Shown in pieces: positions 22,639-33,105 of a DNA stretch of 64,000 nt (its first letter is position 1; every line of letters starts with the position of its first letter). The stretch is from Anastatus disparis. Taxonomy: Eukaryota > Arthropoda > Insecta > Hymenoptera > Eupelmidae. The position numbers and the translations under genes are program-made. Under the pieces are notes generated by a model, which did not search any database, was not told where the DNA came from, and worked only from the letters and a program-made list of their open reading frames with translations. The DNA lies in NCBI GenBank assembly GCA_017163975.1, contig JAFFSR010000346.1:1054501-1118500 (forward strand), read 5' to 3'.

Positions 22639-24437
22639 ATGCATTCTGCAACGCATAACGTTACTGAAGTTTCAGTAAAAAAAAAAGATAAATCTCGTGG
22701 TTGTTGTGTAGTTGGGTGTTCAAATACAGAAAATAAGAATCCTGAACTCAAGTTTTATAGGTTTCCTGGTCGATCTTATGAAGTAGAACGAAAAAAGCGG
22801 TGGATTCTCGCTGTTCGACGTGCAACTGTAACGTAAGTATATTATTATTTATTTAAGAGCTAATAGTATTGTAAATTTAGTTACTGTAACATGCAATGTT
22901 GTTAACTTTTAATTGTTTATGTATATTAATATGATTTTGTTTGTCTAAAATATTTTTAGTAATAAAAATAAGCTTTGGGAGCCAAACGAACGTAGTAGGA
23001 TCTGTAGTACTCATTTTGAAGGAGGAGAGAAATCAAATGACCCAAGAAAAACTGCATATAATCCAACTATCTTTCCAGAAATATATGGAAAAAAGCAAAT
23101 TAATAAAGCAAGAGGTGAAAGGTTAAAAGCTCGAAACGAGAGAAAACTTGAAGAATCTTTTGATGATAATTCAGCTTATGAAGATGCAATTAATCAAATA
23201 AATAATGGTGAGTTTTTGTAATAATATATCTTTTCTATTTTGAATATAATGATATCTAACTGTAGTTTAAATTTGAAATTTAGATACATTAGATATTGAA
23301 GTTGCTCTACATAAAGAATGTGGCATTCAAACAGATCCTGTTTTTAAATCTAACGATGAAGAGAATATAACAATTTTATTTTGTTCATCACATAATAATG
23401 AAGTGGCAATACAAACAATAATTAAAAGAAATATTGAACCGTCTACCAATAAAAAAGTAATTGTTACAGAAGAAAATATAAGAAAATCTTTGAATGAAAT
23501 TGAAGAAAAATTAAAAATAAAAGTTGATAAAAGTTGTGGTCCTGACTTGGAATTACGATTTAATTTTAATGGTTATGAATCAATAAGTTCTGAAGAAGCC
23601 ATGAAATCAATTAGCGGAGTGTCACATTCATTTTTCAACATTTTGTTAGAATTCATTAAACCAGGTGAAGAAGGTCAACCACATTATTATAAGAAATTAT
23701 CAAGGCATAACAGATTACTTCTTTTTTTAATGAAATTAAAACTTGGAATAAGCTTCTCAGCATTAGGTTATATATTTGAAATAACACACCAAACAGTTTC
23801 AAGCATATTCTTTAGCATTTTGGATACTTTGATTACGAAAACAAAACATTGGTTGTATTGGCCATCAAAGCAAGCTGTAAAAGAAACTATGCCCATTGCT
23901 TTTAAGAACTACCCAAACTGCAGAGCAATCATAGATTGTACGGAGTTGTATTGTGATACACCACCAAAAGTGGAACAACGAATACTAATGTATTCAAATT
24001 ACAAAGGTGGTTTTACAATAAAATTTTTAATAGCAATAAGTCCATCAGGCTTAATCACATTCGTTTCACCAGCTTATGGCGGTCGAGCTACAGATAGTTT
24101 CATAACAAATGATTCTGGATTTTTCAATTTATTAGAAGCAGGAGATGAAGTGATGGCTGATAAAGGATTTCCACAGATAAGAAGTGAGCTCTTGCAAAGG
24201 CAATGCACTCTTGTAATGCCACCATTTGCACTGGAACCCCAGTTTACTCGAGAAGAGGTTCTTCAAGGATATTCCATAGCGTCGGTACGGATACACGTTG
24301 AAAGAGCCATACAAAGAATTAAAACATACAAAATTTTAAAACACGTTAACGTGGAACTGATTGATAGAATCAGTGACATTATGTACTTCATTTGTATTCT
24401 AGCAAATAACAAAGATCCATTAATTAAGAAAAAGTAA
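22639..24437 (+). CDS. THAP-domain DDE transposase (ISL2EU)
   Basis: Three exons by inspection: 22639-22832, 22960-23207 and 23284-24437, all with GT-AG borders (donors GTAAGT and GTGAGT) and matching phases, giving about 531 residues. Residues 20-110 form a THAP zinc finger: C22-x4-C27, then C80-x2-H83 (ICSTHF), with the conserved NPTIFP tail at about 99-104; exon 1/2 splicing is needed to complete it. The C-terminal half is a DDE_Tnp_4/Harbinger-like nuclease: D365 in AIIDCTE, D418 in GRATDS and D440 in MADKGF as candidates for the second acid, and E487 in HVERAIQRIK. It would bind the 16-bp ends and carry out cut-and-paste transposition. A poly(A) signal lies 24 bp after the stop. No stop or frameshift is seen. 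Confidence 0.9.
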
Positions 24438-24460
24438 ATAATTTGTATGTTCAAACAATG

Positions 24461-24476
24461 AATAAATATTTTTATT
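24461..24476. terminator. Back-to-back poly(A) signals
   Basis: AATAAA on the plus strand (24461-24466) serves the transposase. TTTATT (24471-24476), AATAAA on the minus strand, lies 78 bp beyond the nuclease stop. The two convergent genes thus share a 116-bp bidirectional 3' region. Confidence 0.6.
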
Positions 24477-24553
24477 TATGTGTACAAAAATAATAAATTA
24501 TATGGCTTAAACTAATTACATTACTTAATTTTTTTAGTAATTATTTTTTCAAA

Positions 24554-26177
24554 CTAAGATGCTGGTAACAGTTTAATAAAATAAGTATAATAAAAAAACT
24601 CTATTTTAGGAATAACATCCATTAAAAATTCTTCATCTCTTTTAACAATTAAATGCACATAATCTTGACTTGAATATACTACAAAATGACATAAATTTAT
24701 ACCTAAAATATACATTGAAACTTGCACTTGTGTATAATATTGGTGTGATTGTTTCAGTTGCAGATTTTGATTTTGAAAAACAAGATATTGTACTGCGCTT
24801 GACTCTTCTTTCATGTTGATTATCTTTGCATCTTGACATGAACTAGGACATTTTATTTCAATTAATTCTAAGCAACCATTATTTTTAATTATACCATCTG
24901 GGCTGCAGGCTAAAAAGGGTTGCTTTGTAGAAATTATTAAACCAACGTGATAAACTTTCGTTCCGGTTATCTTTTCAAAATGTGCTACAGCAACTGGTTC
25001 CATCTTAATTCCGTAAATCATGTCTGGTGTTACTTTGCCTTTGTATTTTTGATTTACGAATCCTATAGCTAATTTTTCATGATTTTCTTTTCGCGTTTTT
25101 ATGGCATGTGCTTTCGAACTGCAGGTTACTCGCAGCCTCCTTTCCTGAAACCATGATACTGATTCTGATTGTCCTACAGATTTTATGCATATTTCAGTCC
25201 ATTTTTCCTTATTAACTTCAATCAGCGCATACTTCGAAGAATATTGAACAGGACAAATCATTTTTTTTAATTTCAATTTTCTATCTACACTTTCCACAAT
25301 TTCAAAACTATTATATTGTTTATAATTACTATTTTGTAATTTGTACAATTCCTCGAGTAATTGTTTTAATTTTAACATAGCCTCTGATTGTTCTTTTTCT
25401 ATTTCTATTTTCTCAGCTTCGTATTTTTTTTCGGCTCTTACCATTTCCGTCAACGGACATTCAATAATCATGTGGTTTTCATTTAATTCTGGAACACTTC
25501 GACAAACTTCGTTGATTATTAAATTTTTTTTTGGAAAAATTTGATCCAATCTACAGCCTTTTGTATATTTTTCCAGTTGTTTTTCTGATGGCTTATTCCA
25601 AATCATAGGCTCATTCGTTTTCGAATAGCTATTTTCTGTATTAACATATATGCAAATAGCTGCTGCATGTTTGCAATACCCTTTCCCTCCTTTACAATTG
25701 CATATTGTATCTGCAATTGTTCGATTAGGATGTAACTGAAATGTACATTAATTTTTATTTTTTTACTAGATATATTTTAATATATCTGTAAGATGTATAA
25801 AGTACTCATTTTGTAATAGTAAATATGTTCTTTGAATTTAATACTTACTATTTTTCTTTTTTTTATTTATTTTTACTTACCTTAATTTTAACTTTGTATA
25901 AATTTTCATTATTTTTTGTGCTTGTTGCACCAGGTGTTTCTCGTAAAACTATACCAGAAATTGTGCTCTCATTATTTTCAAATATCGACTCCTCTACTTC
26001 ACTAACATGAAAACTTTCAAATAACTTTTTCCCTTTAGATAAACTCTTTGATCTAAATATATTTGTATCAACGATTTGAAACCCTGTTTTTATTATTACA
26101 ACCATTTTCGTTAATGCGCCGTGCACAAATTTTAAACAAAATTCAATTAAAAATTGCATGTTTATACACGTTAACAA
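24554..26177 (-). CDS. SWIM zinc finger / YqaJ-like nuclease (ISL2EU)
   Basis: Two exons on the minus strand: 26177-25881 (99 codons, donor AAG|GTAAGT) and 25735-24554 (acceptor TTTCAG), phase 0, about 492 residues. At residues 111-122 is a SWIM-type zinc finger, CNCKGGKGYCKH. Residues 280-450 are a YqaJ-like exonuclease: WFQERRLRVTCSSKAH, then E345 in YGIKMEPVA, D379 in CSPDG, E392-x-K394 in IEIKCPS, and YYTQVQVSMY near 433. YqaJ/lambda-exonuclease folds chew one DNA strand; in ISL2EU elements the protein is the second conserved gene, presumably helping repair or recombination at the target. The start could also be the in-frame ATG at 26159. No lesion is seen. Confidence 0.88.
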
Positions 26178-26526
26178 TACAAGATCGCGCTTGCAGACCG
26201 TCCCAGAGTTTTGAAAAAGAATCCAGTAGATGGCGTGAGCGTTTCGCGCCAGAGGTACTTACCTAGCGTATGCACAAGAAAAAAAAAATCTACCGATTTG
26301 TTTTTGAGAAAAGTAAGGAACGCCGAAGTAAAAGATTATGTTTATAATATTTTCGCGTTCCTTACTTTTCTCAAAAACAAAGCGATAGATTTTTTTTTTC
26401 TTGTGCATAAATATTTGTAATAATAATATCTATTGCGCTTAACCTTCAATTTGCAGATACACCGATTAATACTTGAGTAAATAACAAAAATGTCAATTAG
26501 ACAAGGACAGCGAATCCGGCCTGCTC

Positions 26527-26887
26527 TTAAAGGAAAAAACAAAAACGAGGTAAATCTCGTAGTTTCAACTTTTCGAAAAGCTAAAAGCATTTACGATTAA
26601 ACTGAGAGTTTTCTAGCCTTATATATCTGCGCCTTTGAAATTTGTATAAGGGATCGCAAGAATTAAAAATCGCCTCCTGGTGAGTTAAAATTAAATTAAC
26701 GCAATCGACCATCAATTCGACTGTAAGTCATTAGGTGGCGTTTTTTTAAGTCTTCTGATCCTTGATGCAAATTTTGAAGATGCAAATATATAAGGTTAGA
26801 ATGCTCTTAGCTTAATCGCAAATGCTCTTTGTTTTTCTAAGAGTTGAAACTACGAGGTTTTTACCTCGTTTTCGTTTTTTCCTTTAA
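26527..26887. mobile_element. TTAA-flanked hairpin MITE (family F)
   Basis: Ends TTAAAGGAAAAAACAAAAAC and complement; arms pair through GAGGTAAA...GTAGTTTCAACT. Its left TTAA is the right TTAA of the preceding family-C MITE. Confidence 0.8.
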
Positions 26888-27298
26888 GTGGTAAATGATT
26901 ATCATGTAAAGTTATTTTTCAATGACATAATTCATGAAAAATAACGTTTTTTCCTAAATTTATAGAATAACTGGGGTGTCACTTACCCGCTCCTAGAAAT
27001 TTAGAGTGGGGATGAAAAATAATTTAATCGATATTTCAAAATTATAATTTTAAAATTTTGTAATATAATCCTTTTTAATTATCGAAATAATAAAAACCTA
27101 TATTAAATTATAAAATATAAATTTGAAAGATTTTGAATTTTTTAATTATTATAAACTTTTATATTTAATCAGAAAATATAAAATTTACATATAAATTATT
27201 GCGTCTATGAAGGATGAGGAGATGGTAACAGACAAGGTGATTGAAATACTCATGTTCTAAAGTTTGAAAACATTTATTAATAATAAATAAAACATACA

Positions 27299-27946
27299 TT
27301 ATAACGTAGCATTCATACATTTCATTACTGTGTACACATGATAAATAATTAATTCATGTATGATTATAAATAAGTCTTGTTTTCCTACAATTAGATTTTT
27401 ATTTTTTAATGATTCATCGAGATCATTTACAAAATTATCATTTATACTAGATATTGTACTTTTTATATCGCTAAGATGATAGTATACATATTGAGATTCT
27501 TGTTTTCGTTATAATACATTTTTCATATGAATCATCATTTCTTGTAACATACGATCTACAGATTTTGCAACAATATTCAAATATTAAATTCTATAATCTA
27601 TACAAATCGATAATTCTTTAAGACGTTCAAATATTACACGTTTACATACCAGCGATCGACTATATCGCCCATGTTTTTTCGGTGGTCCACCACTCTCTTC
27701 TGCTTTGGGTTGAGCATCATTGAGTACCTATTCGAAAGCTCTCTTGTTAAAACTGATCATGAAGCGAATAGTGTATCCAGGTATGGAGAGTCGCTGATCC
27801 AACATAGATTCCTCATTATAACAAGTAAAAAATTCGTCAATTTTATCAAACTTCTGCTTCAATGCCTCCCAACAGTTGACAGAGGTAGACCTTGAAAATT
27901 GGAACCGCACTTCAGGAACAAAAGAGCTGTTTAGTCCGTAGACCAT
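27299..27946 (-). pseudogene. Degraded frame of the capsid module, left copy
   Basis: Mirror of the frame at 35915-36616, with the same three internal stops. A 54-bp in-frame deletion near its start removes 18 codons present in the right copy. Encodes VPEVRFQFSRSTSVNCWEAL and further basic and helical sequence. No family recognised. Confidence 0.55.
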
Positions 27947-28255
27947 CAGTAGAAGCTGCTGCCAATAATTTTTCTTGCTATTCTGTTTTATTAAATATTC
28001 TAAGTTGTTGCCAAAGGGTTGCTTCAGGCTTCTCTTTTAACCAGCTATCTTGATTAGGGTCTGTTGCTTGCTACTGCTGTCACTGTCGATCACGCACAAC
28101 TGAGGCTAGACTGAGTGGATGCCACTTCTTTGATACTGTAAACAATTGGTGGGGATGTCGTAGAAAGGTGGCGTGCAACCAATCAGATACAGTCAAGTAT
28201 CAAATTACAAATAGCAAGTTTTTTCTACAAAATTCTTGACTAAACTATCATTTTA

Positions 28256-28687
28256 TTATAAATTCTGCGAAAAATTTTCCAAGAATTTCTTAAAACCCAA
28301 TCCGCTAGACATATTATACAGAAACATGATACAATAATGACCACGAACGTTGGAATATTCGCTTTGTAAGCGTTTATTATTCCATCTAAATTTTTTACAA
28401 TTTTGCTGAATACGTCGTAAATGTTGTGGAATTTGTGGTGGCTTACCAAGACTATCAAAGTACAAACCTGTGCCATACCTATCAACGTATATGGCAACCC
28501 AGTGCGCACCACGCTGGTTATAATTTTGTGTATTAAGCACGAACGCACAAGGTTTCACCCACATCAGAGGAATCCGATCCGTTAGATAAACGCCTACTGC
28601 GTGAAACTTGATCCTCATCAGATATCGTACAATTTGAATTAATTGCAGAAAATTTCGAAAAATTCTTCCAAAATCACCGATTTTACG
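28256..28687 (-). pseudogene. Adenain-like cysteine protease, left copy
   Basis: The open frame runs from a stop at about 28688 to 28256; the first ATG is at 28618 (120 codons). It resembles adenovirus-type maturation proteases, which cleave capsid precursors: FHAVGV near the start, H39 in GAHWVAIYVD, D55 in LYFDSLG, Q85 in LQSEYSN and C96 in GHYCIMF (numbering from the ATG). All candidate catalytic residues are therefore present in this arm. Family members are near 200 residues, so the N-terminus is short or begins without an ATG in the open region upstream. The right-arm copy differs at three residues. Part of an endogenous viral remnant with a broken capsid gene, so not expected to act. 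Confidence 0.7.
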
Positions 28688-28707
28688 CTAGGGTTAAGTT
28701 TTAGTAG

Positions 28708-29196
28708 CTAATGTTTCAAATTAGCAACGTTATTTAGTGCAAACGCGTTATTTAAATAAGGTGATTTTATGTAATGATGCATGTACTGTACACTGCTGAA
28801 ATTTAAATTTCTAAAAGCTGGACAATCTTGTTCTTTTTCTGAATTTTCAATCTTACAGGTGGTGATCTTGGAAAGTAGTTCAACCTTTTTTTGTCCTCGC
28901 ACGAAAATTGTACGACAATTCATACAAATATCTTCTAAATTTTTGTATAATCTTTTTATCGATATATCACCTTCGTAGTACTCCAGGCCATGATAATTCA
29001 GTGTCACCCAATTGTTCTGTCTCAAAGCATTTTTAGGTAAGCGTCTCAAATTACAAGAAGGCGCCACAATCCAATGAGTGATAAAGGTTTTATGAATAGC
29101 AAGTACAGCCACTTCCTTTGGAATCAAATGATTTTGATTGTCCTTTAAAAACTGCAAGTCAATTACCACGTCTATACTGTTTGCAATGAAAGTCGC
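28708..29196 (-). pseudogene. RNase-H-fold-like protein of the module, left copy
   Basis: Identical in translation to the frame at 34665-35153 (described there). No ATG opens it in either arm, and the MITE at 29268-29656 sits just upstream. Confidence 0.5.
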
Positions 29197-29267
29197 TCAC
29201 CGACTAAGATAATAAAGATGGCTTCGCTTCACTTAAATAGCGAGAAATATATCCCCACCACCACTAC

Positions 29268-29656
29268 TTAAGAGGAGGTCACGTATCTCTGTCCTTTTCT
29301 AATCAAAGAATTGAGTATTTTACAGAAACTAATAACTTTAGAAAAAAATAAAGAGAAAGCCGCATTTCGCATCAAAAAAAAGCAATATTTTCTTTGATAA
29401 GAAAAAATTAATTTAATTGCTTCGTTTTCAAGAAAACCTTGAAAAACTTAAATCATAGAGGTTAGGGTGGACAATTTGGTTTTTCAAAGTTTTCTTGAGA
29501 ACGAAGCAATAAAATTAATTTTTTCTCATCGAAGAAAATATTGCTTTTTTTGATACAAGATGCGGCTTTCTCTTCATTTTTGGCTAAAGTTATTCGTTTT
29601 TGTAAAAAATCATTTCTTTGATTAGAAAAGGACAGAGATACGTGACCTCCTCTTAA
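29268..29656. mobile_element. TTAA-flanked hairpin MITE (family A), left arm
   Basis: Ends TTAAGAGGAGGTCACGTATC and complement; arms pair across GAAAATATTGCTTTTTT and GAACGAAGCAAT. It lies between the capsid and RNase-H-like genes in both arms (partner at 34205-34593), so it entered before the arms were duplicated. Confidence 0.9.
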
Positions 29657-30884
29657 CCGCTATAATCCACGACAACCTGTCTCGACGAGTCAATTTCGAG
29701 CAAATTGTCGTATTCAGCATAAATTATACAATTTACAGCGCCCTCTAGCGGATCATCGAATCTAACAACAATTCGTACACAACCATTTTTTATCAAATTC
29801 CAATGACTACCATCACTCGCTGATAAATCAGGTGTCAAATCAAAAGCGAATAGGCAGTAACCGTTCGGATAGTCTTTACTGGTAATCGAGTTGCCTGAAT
29901 GCATAAAGTGAATACCAGTGCCGGAAAAAAGTGTATAATAAGCATCAACGTACAATTTGCTTTTTTTGAAATTAAGCTGTAAGAGTTTCGATGGCACCTC
30001 CATTTTTTCAACGACTTTTATCGCCGTTGTAAACTTTATTCTCAACAATGCCGAGTATAATTCTTTTTGGCACTTGACCTAATATGACATTGTCGATTGT
30101 CCCATGCACGCAGTTATGTAACGTAACAGCCTTAACTTCTACACGTGTCAGTGGGTATTTTGCAATAGTCTGCGACAATAATTTTTCATCTGCTAGCACA
30201 AGTGAAGAATTTAATCTTACCCGACGTAGAAAAAGCGTAGCCTCGGTAATATTTACTGTGAAAGCACCAGCGGGATCCATGAGACAGAATCCACCACGAG
30301 AACGCACGAGCCTTACTCTAACTTCAACACCATCCAGTAATAATTTTTCTTGATTAAAAACATCACAATGTAAATGGCCGAGTAAATCAATCTTCCTGTC
30401 AATCATAATTGCTTTACGCTGACTGAGACCTGCATTACCACCTGTGGTATCGTCCATTTTCCCTGCTGTATCATCGTACAACAATCCACTCGTTAGATGA
30501 GACTTTTTAGCTGTTGGACCATAATTTAGTAATGTTTCAATGTAAGCTCTGTATGCATAAGTATTGTTTGGCGGTGAAACAGGATTCTGATTGAATAGCA
30601 CATCGACTTGATTAAACAACGAATGCGAAAGATTATTTATTGGTCCAACGTTCGAATCTTCAGGTGGTTCAGCACCAGTGCATGTTACACTTACACTCAC
30701 ACTTAACATTGTGTGAGTCAAGTCTAGATACTCAGTGTTGCCAGGGATGGTAAATTCAATTGGTGATTGATCGTTGAGTGAAGATATCGGTTTGTACTTC
30801 AGTTGCAGTCTGTGTCGAGGGTGATTCAAAGAGTGATAATTGCGACTTGATCGACTGACAAGATTCTGTATGCAACAACACCAT
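29653..30884 (-). pseudogene. Hexon-like major capsid protein, left copy
   Basis: Mirror of 32977-34208 with the same two frame breaks; the three frame segments are on the minus strand at about 30884-30790, 30800-30008 and 30020-29653. The translated 298- and 131-codon pieces are identical to the right arm. See that entry for motifs. Confidence 0.8.
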
Positions 30885-31269
30885 CTTGAAATTATAATTT
30901 TCAAAAATATCTCTAGCTACACGTGCTTTCTTATTCTGCTTCTTCTCCTTTTTCGCAACTTTACCACTTTTCGAGCGTTTAGCCGCTGAGGTGTTTGTAG
31001 TACCAGGTGCACTTGGCGACTGAGCTGACGATGTCTCGTTCTTCTTCTTATATTCTAATTCCTCCTCCTCTTTCGCACTCGACTCACCCAAGAGTAATTT
31101 GTCCAGAACAACGTCAGCTTCTTTTTTGAGATTTTCACCACTCTCGCGAATGCGCTCTTTGGCCGCCTCTTTGACAGGTCTGCCACCTAGAGTAACATCA
31201 TCTAGGATATTTTTACCTGCTCAGAGAGCCTCTTTACCGACCACTTCTGCACCTTGCTTGATCTTCGGT
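30756..31269 (-). pseudogene. Minor capsid (pX-like) protein, left copy, 5' truncated
   Basis: Corresponds to exon 2 of the right-arm gene from the codons for PKIKQG onward. The palindrome joint at 31269 cuts it, so exon 1, the intron and the first part of exon 2 are missing. It shares the in-frame TGA found in the right copy (GKEAL, stop, AGKNILDD). Confidence 0.75.
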
Positions 31270-31356
31270 GAGACCGTCTAAAACACTGCTAGTACAATAA
31301 TTTGACTGACTTTTTGATTTTAGTATATGGTTTTATGGTACTCCGGTATCTTCGTG

Positions 31357-31634
31357 TAGAAATTGCTTTTCGAGGACTTATTTTTTTTTATTTCTTATCA
31401 ACTTCAAAATAAATTTTTGTTTGTATAAGGAAGAGCTACCAATAAGGAGTTATGACAGTCTGAAATATATATTTTTATGTATGATTTGTTTGTCATATTG
31501 GAAATAAATTATACATGAAAATATATATTTTAAATTGTTATAACTCCTTGTTGAAGGCTCTTCCTTACACAACCAAAAATTTATTTTGAAGTTGATAAAA
31601 AATAAAAAAAAGAAGCCCTCGAAAAGCAATTTCC
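31357..31634. mobile_element. Hairpin element in palindrome spacer
   Basis: GAAATTGCTTTTCGAGG...CTTATCAACTTCAAAATAA at 31357-31430 pairs with its complement at 31550-31634. No coding content. Confidence 0.7.
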
Positions 31635-31977
31635 GAAGTGACAAACAATGTGTAATTTCAATTACCATGTAATACATGTAAGAACCAATAGGAAACTTCA
31701 AAATTTGGGTCTGTAAAAAATCATGCTAACTCTCCTCTTCATTTACAACAAAAAGTATTCTTCTGAATTTCTCTCTAAAACATCTGAATTTTCAGAAAAA
31801 TAGTTATAAAGTTGGTACTTTTCCAAAAATTTTGAAAAATTTTTTAAATTTCAAGAATCTATAGTTCTTGATCCTCTCAATCTAGATCATTGAAATTTCT
31901 TTTCACATATTTTGGGTAACAGAAAGAATATATTTTCAGAGTTTCAGCAATTTTAATTTTTTTGCTCTCTCAGTTGG

Positions 31978-31988
31978 CGTGAAATGTC

Positions 31989-32037
<49 letters not shown>
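31978..32037. repeat. GAAATGTCCC-(AT)n module
   Basis: An AT run (31990-32037) is preceded by TTGGCGTGAAATGTCCCA, the same lead-in that borders the (AT)n tracts at 62-63.4 kb. Confidence 0.75.
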
Positions 32038-32039
<2 letters not shown>

Positions 32040-32196
32040 TTATAGAATAAAAACACAATTTTGTAAAAAATTTTATAATTTATTGAAATTAAAATATATA
32101 ACAAAATAATAAATTTATTTTCCGTTTATTAAAAAGTCGTCAATTTTTGTCATAATTATAGGTTCCAGAATAATCTTCATTCTTTCCACTCTCATT

Positions 32197-32345
32197 TTAA
32201 ATCTCTTTGTCACGAGCCGCTTGCTCCCACTTTCCACGTCGCGCTGCACGACTTGCATAATCCCACACGCGTATCACGTAAATATCCGAACTATCATCCT
32301 TGAAATGCACCTTTTTTGTTTGATTTATTATTATTTGTTTTTGCG
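32197..32345 (-). CDS. Short unknown frame in the spacer
   Basis: About 45 codons upstream to the previous stop, ending DSSDIYVIRVWDYASRAARR, then GKWEQAARDKEI and TAA. It diverges from the minor capsid gene whose first exon begins 100 bp away. Codon content looks more protein-like than the surrounding DNA, but no ATG opens it and I recognise no family. It could be a residue of another module gene. Confidence 0.3.
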
Positions 32346-32448
32346 AGATACGGATGATCAGCACACTTCCTTAGAACAACTTTCTATAAAATTTCATTGA
32401 AATTTAAGAATTTGAGTTTTTAATTTCACTTCAAGCACAATCGATAAA

Positions 32449-33105
32449 ATGTCTGAGTTTCAAGATCTTTTCAATAACCATATGGTTGGTGGTGGAGGTG
32501 AGTGCGTTAGAGTGGGTTAACCTCGTTTTAATTATCACTGGTCGGGTGCAGGAATAGGTAGTTTTTTAAAAGGTCTCTTCCGAGCAGCTATACCGAAGAT
32601 CAAGCAAGGTGCAGAAGTGGTCGGTAAAGAGGCTCTCTGAGCAGGTAAAAATATCCTAGATGATGTTACTCTAGGTGGCAGACCTGTCAAAGAGGCGGCC
32701 AAAGAGCGCATTCGCGAGAGTGGTGAAAATCTCAAAAAAGAAGCTGACGTTGTTCTGGACAAATTACTCTTGGGTGAGTCGAGTGCGAAAGAGGAGGAGG
32801 AATTAGAATATAAGAAGAAGAACGAGACATCGTCAGCTCAGTCGCCAAGTGCACCTGGTACTACAAACACCTCAGCGGCTAAACGCTCGAAAAGTGGTAA
32901 AGTTGCGAAAAAGGAGAAGAAGCAGAATAAGAAAGCACGTGTAGCTAGAGATATTTTTGAAAATTATAATTTCAAGATGGTGTTGTTGCATACAGAATCT
33001 TGTCAGTCGATCAAGTCGCAATTATCACTCTTTGAATCACCCTCGACACAGACTGCAACTGAAGTACAAACCGATATCTTCACTCAACGATCAATCACCA
33101 ATTGA
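32449..33105 (+). pseudogene. Minor capsid (adenovirus pX-like) protein
   Basis: Exon 1 (32449-32497) begins ATG and encodes a short leader ending in glycines. A 54-bp intron (GTGAGT...GTGCAG, 32498-32551) keeps the frame into exon 2, which encodes IGSFLKGLFRAAIPKIKQG and then Lys/Ala-rich helices. An in-frame TGA follows GKEAL (32638-32640); past it the frame stays open through GRPVKEAAKERIRESGENL to a basic KSGKVAKKEKKQNKKAR tail. Basic, glycine-led core-like proteins next to the hexon gene are usual in adenovirus-like and Maverick elements, where they sit with the capsid or DNA. No stop separates it from the start of the capsid frame, so the two read through in frame. The stop is shared by both arms. 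Confidence 0.7.

Larger units (their letters stand above)
22545..26269. mobile_element. Complete ISL2EU-type DNA transposon
   Basis: Perfect 16-bp inverted ends ACGCTAGGTAAGTACC, flanked by AT on both sides (22543-22544, 26270-26271). The empty-site sister MITE confirms a 2-bp duplication. It encodes two convergent genes: a THAP-DDE transposase (plus strand) and a SWIM/YqaJ nuclease (minus strand). This pairing is the known hallmark of the ISL2EU superfamily. Both genes read through without lesion when plausible GT-AG introns are removed, so this is potentially an autonomous, recently inserted copy. Total length is 3725 bp. Confidence 0.9.
22412..26530. mobile_element. Family C MITE split by the ISL2EU element
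   Basis: The left piece (22412-22544, TTAACGGCAGGCCGG onward) and right piece (26270-26530, ending CCGGCCTGCTCTTAA) join, once the insert is removed, into a copy matching 20739-21134. The intact sister reads ATCTATGCACAAG where this copy has ATCTAT[insert]ATGCACAAG. Confidence 0.88.

Noticed and set aside
28240..28548. 102-codon minus-strand frame overlapping the protease (mirror 35313-35621)
   Set aside because: Alternative frame of the adenain-like gene; the protease frame carries the recognisable catalytic motifs.
30084..30353. 89-codon plus-strand frame in the left arm (mirror 33508-33777)
   Set aside because: Antisense shadow of the hexon-like capsid frame.
31099..31281. 60-codon plus-strand frame (mirror 32535-32762)
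   Set aside because: Antisense shadow of the minor capsid exon.
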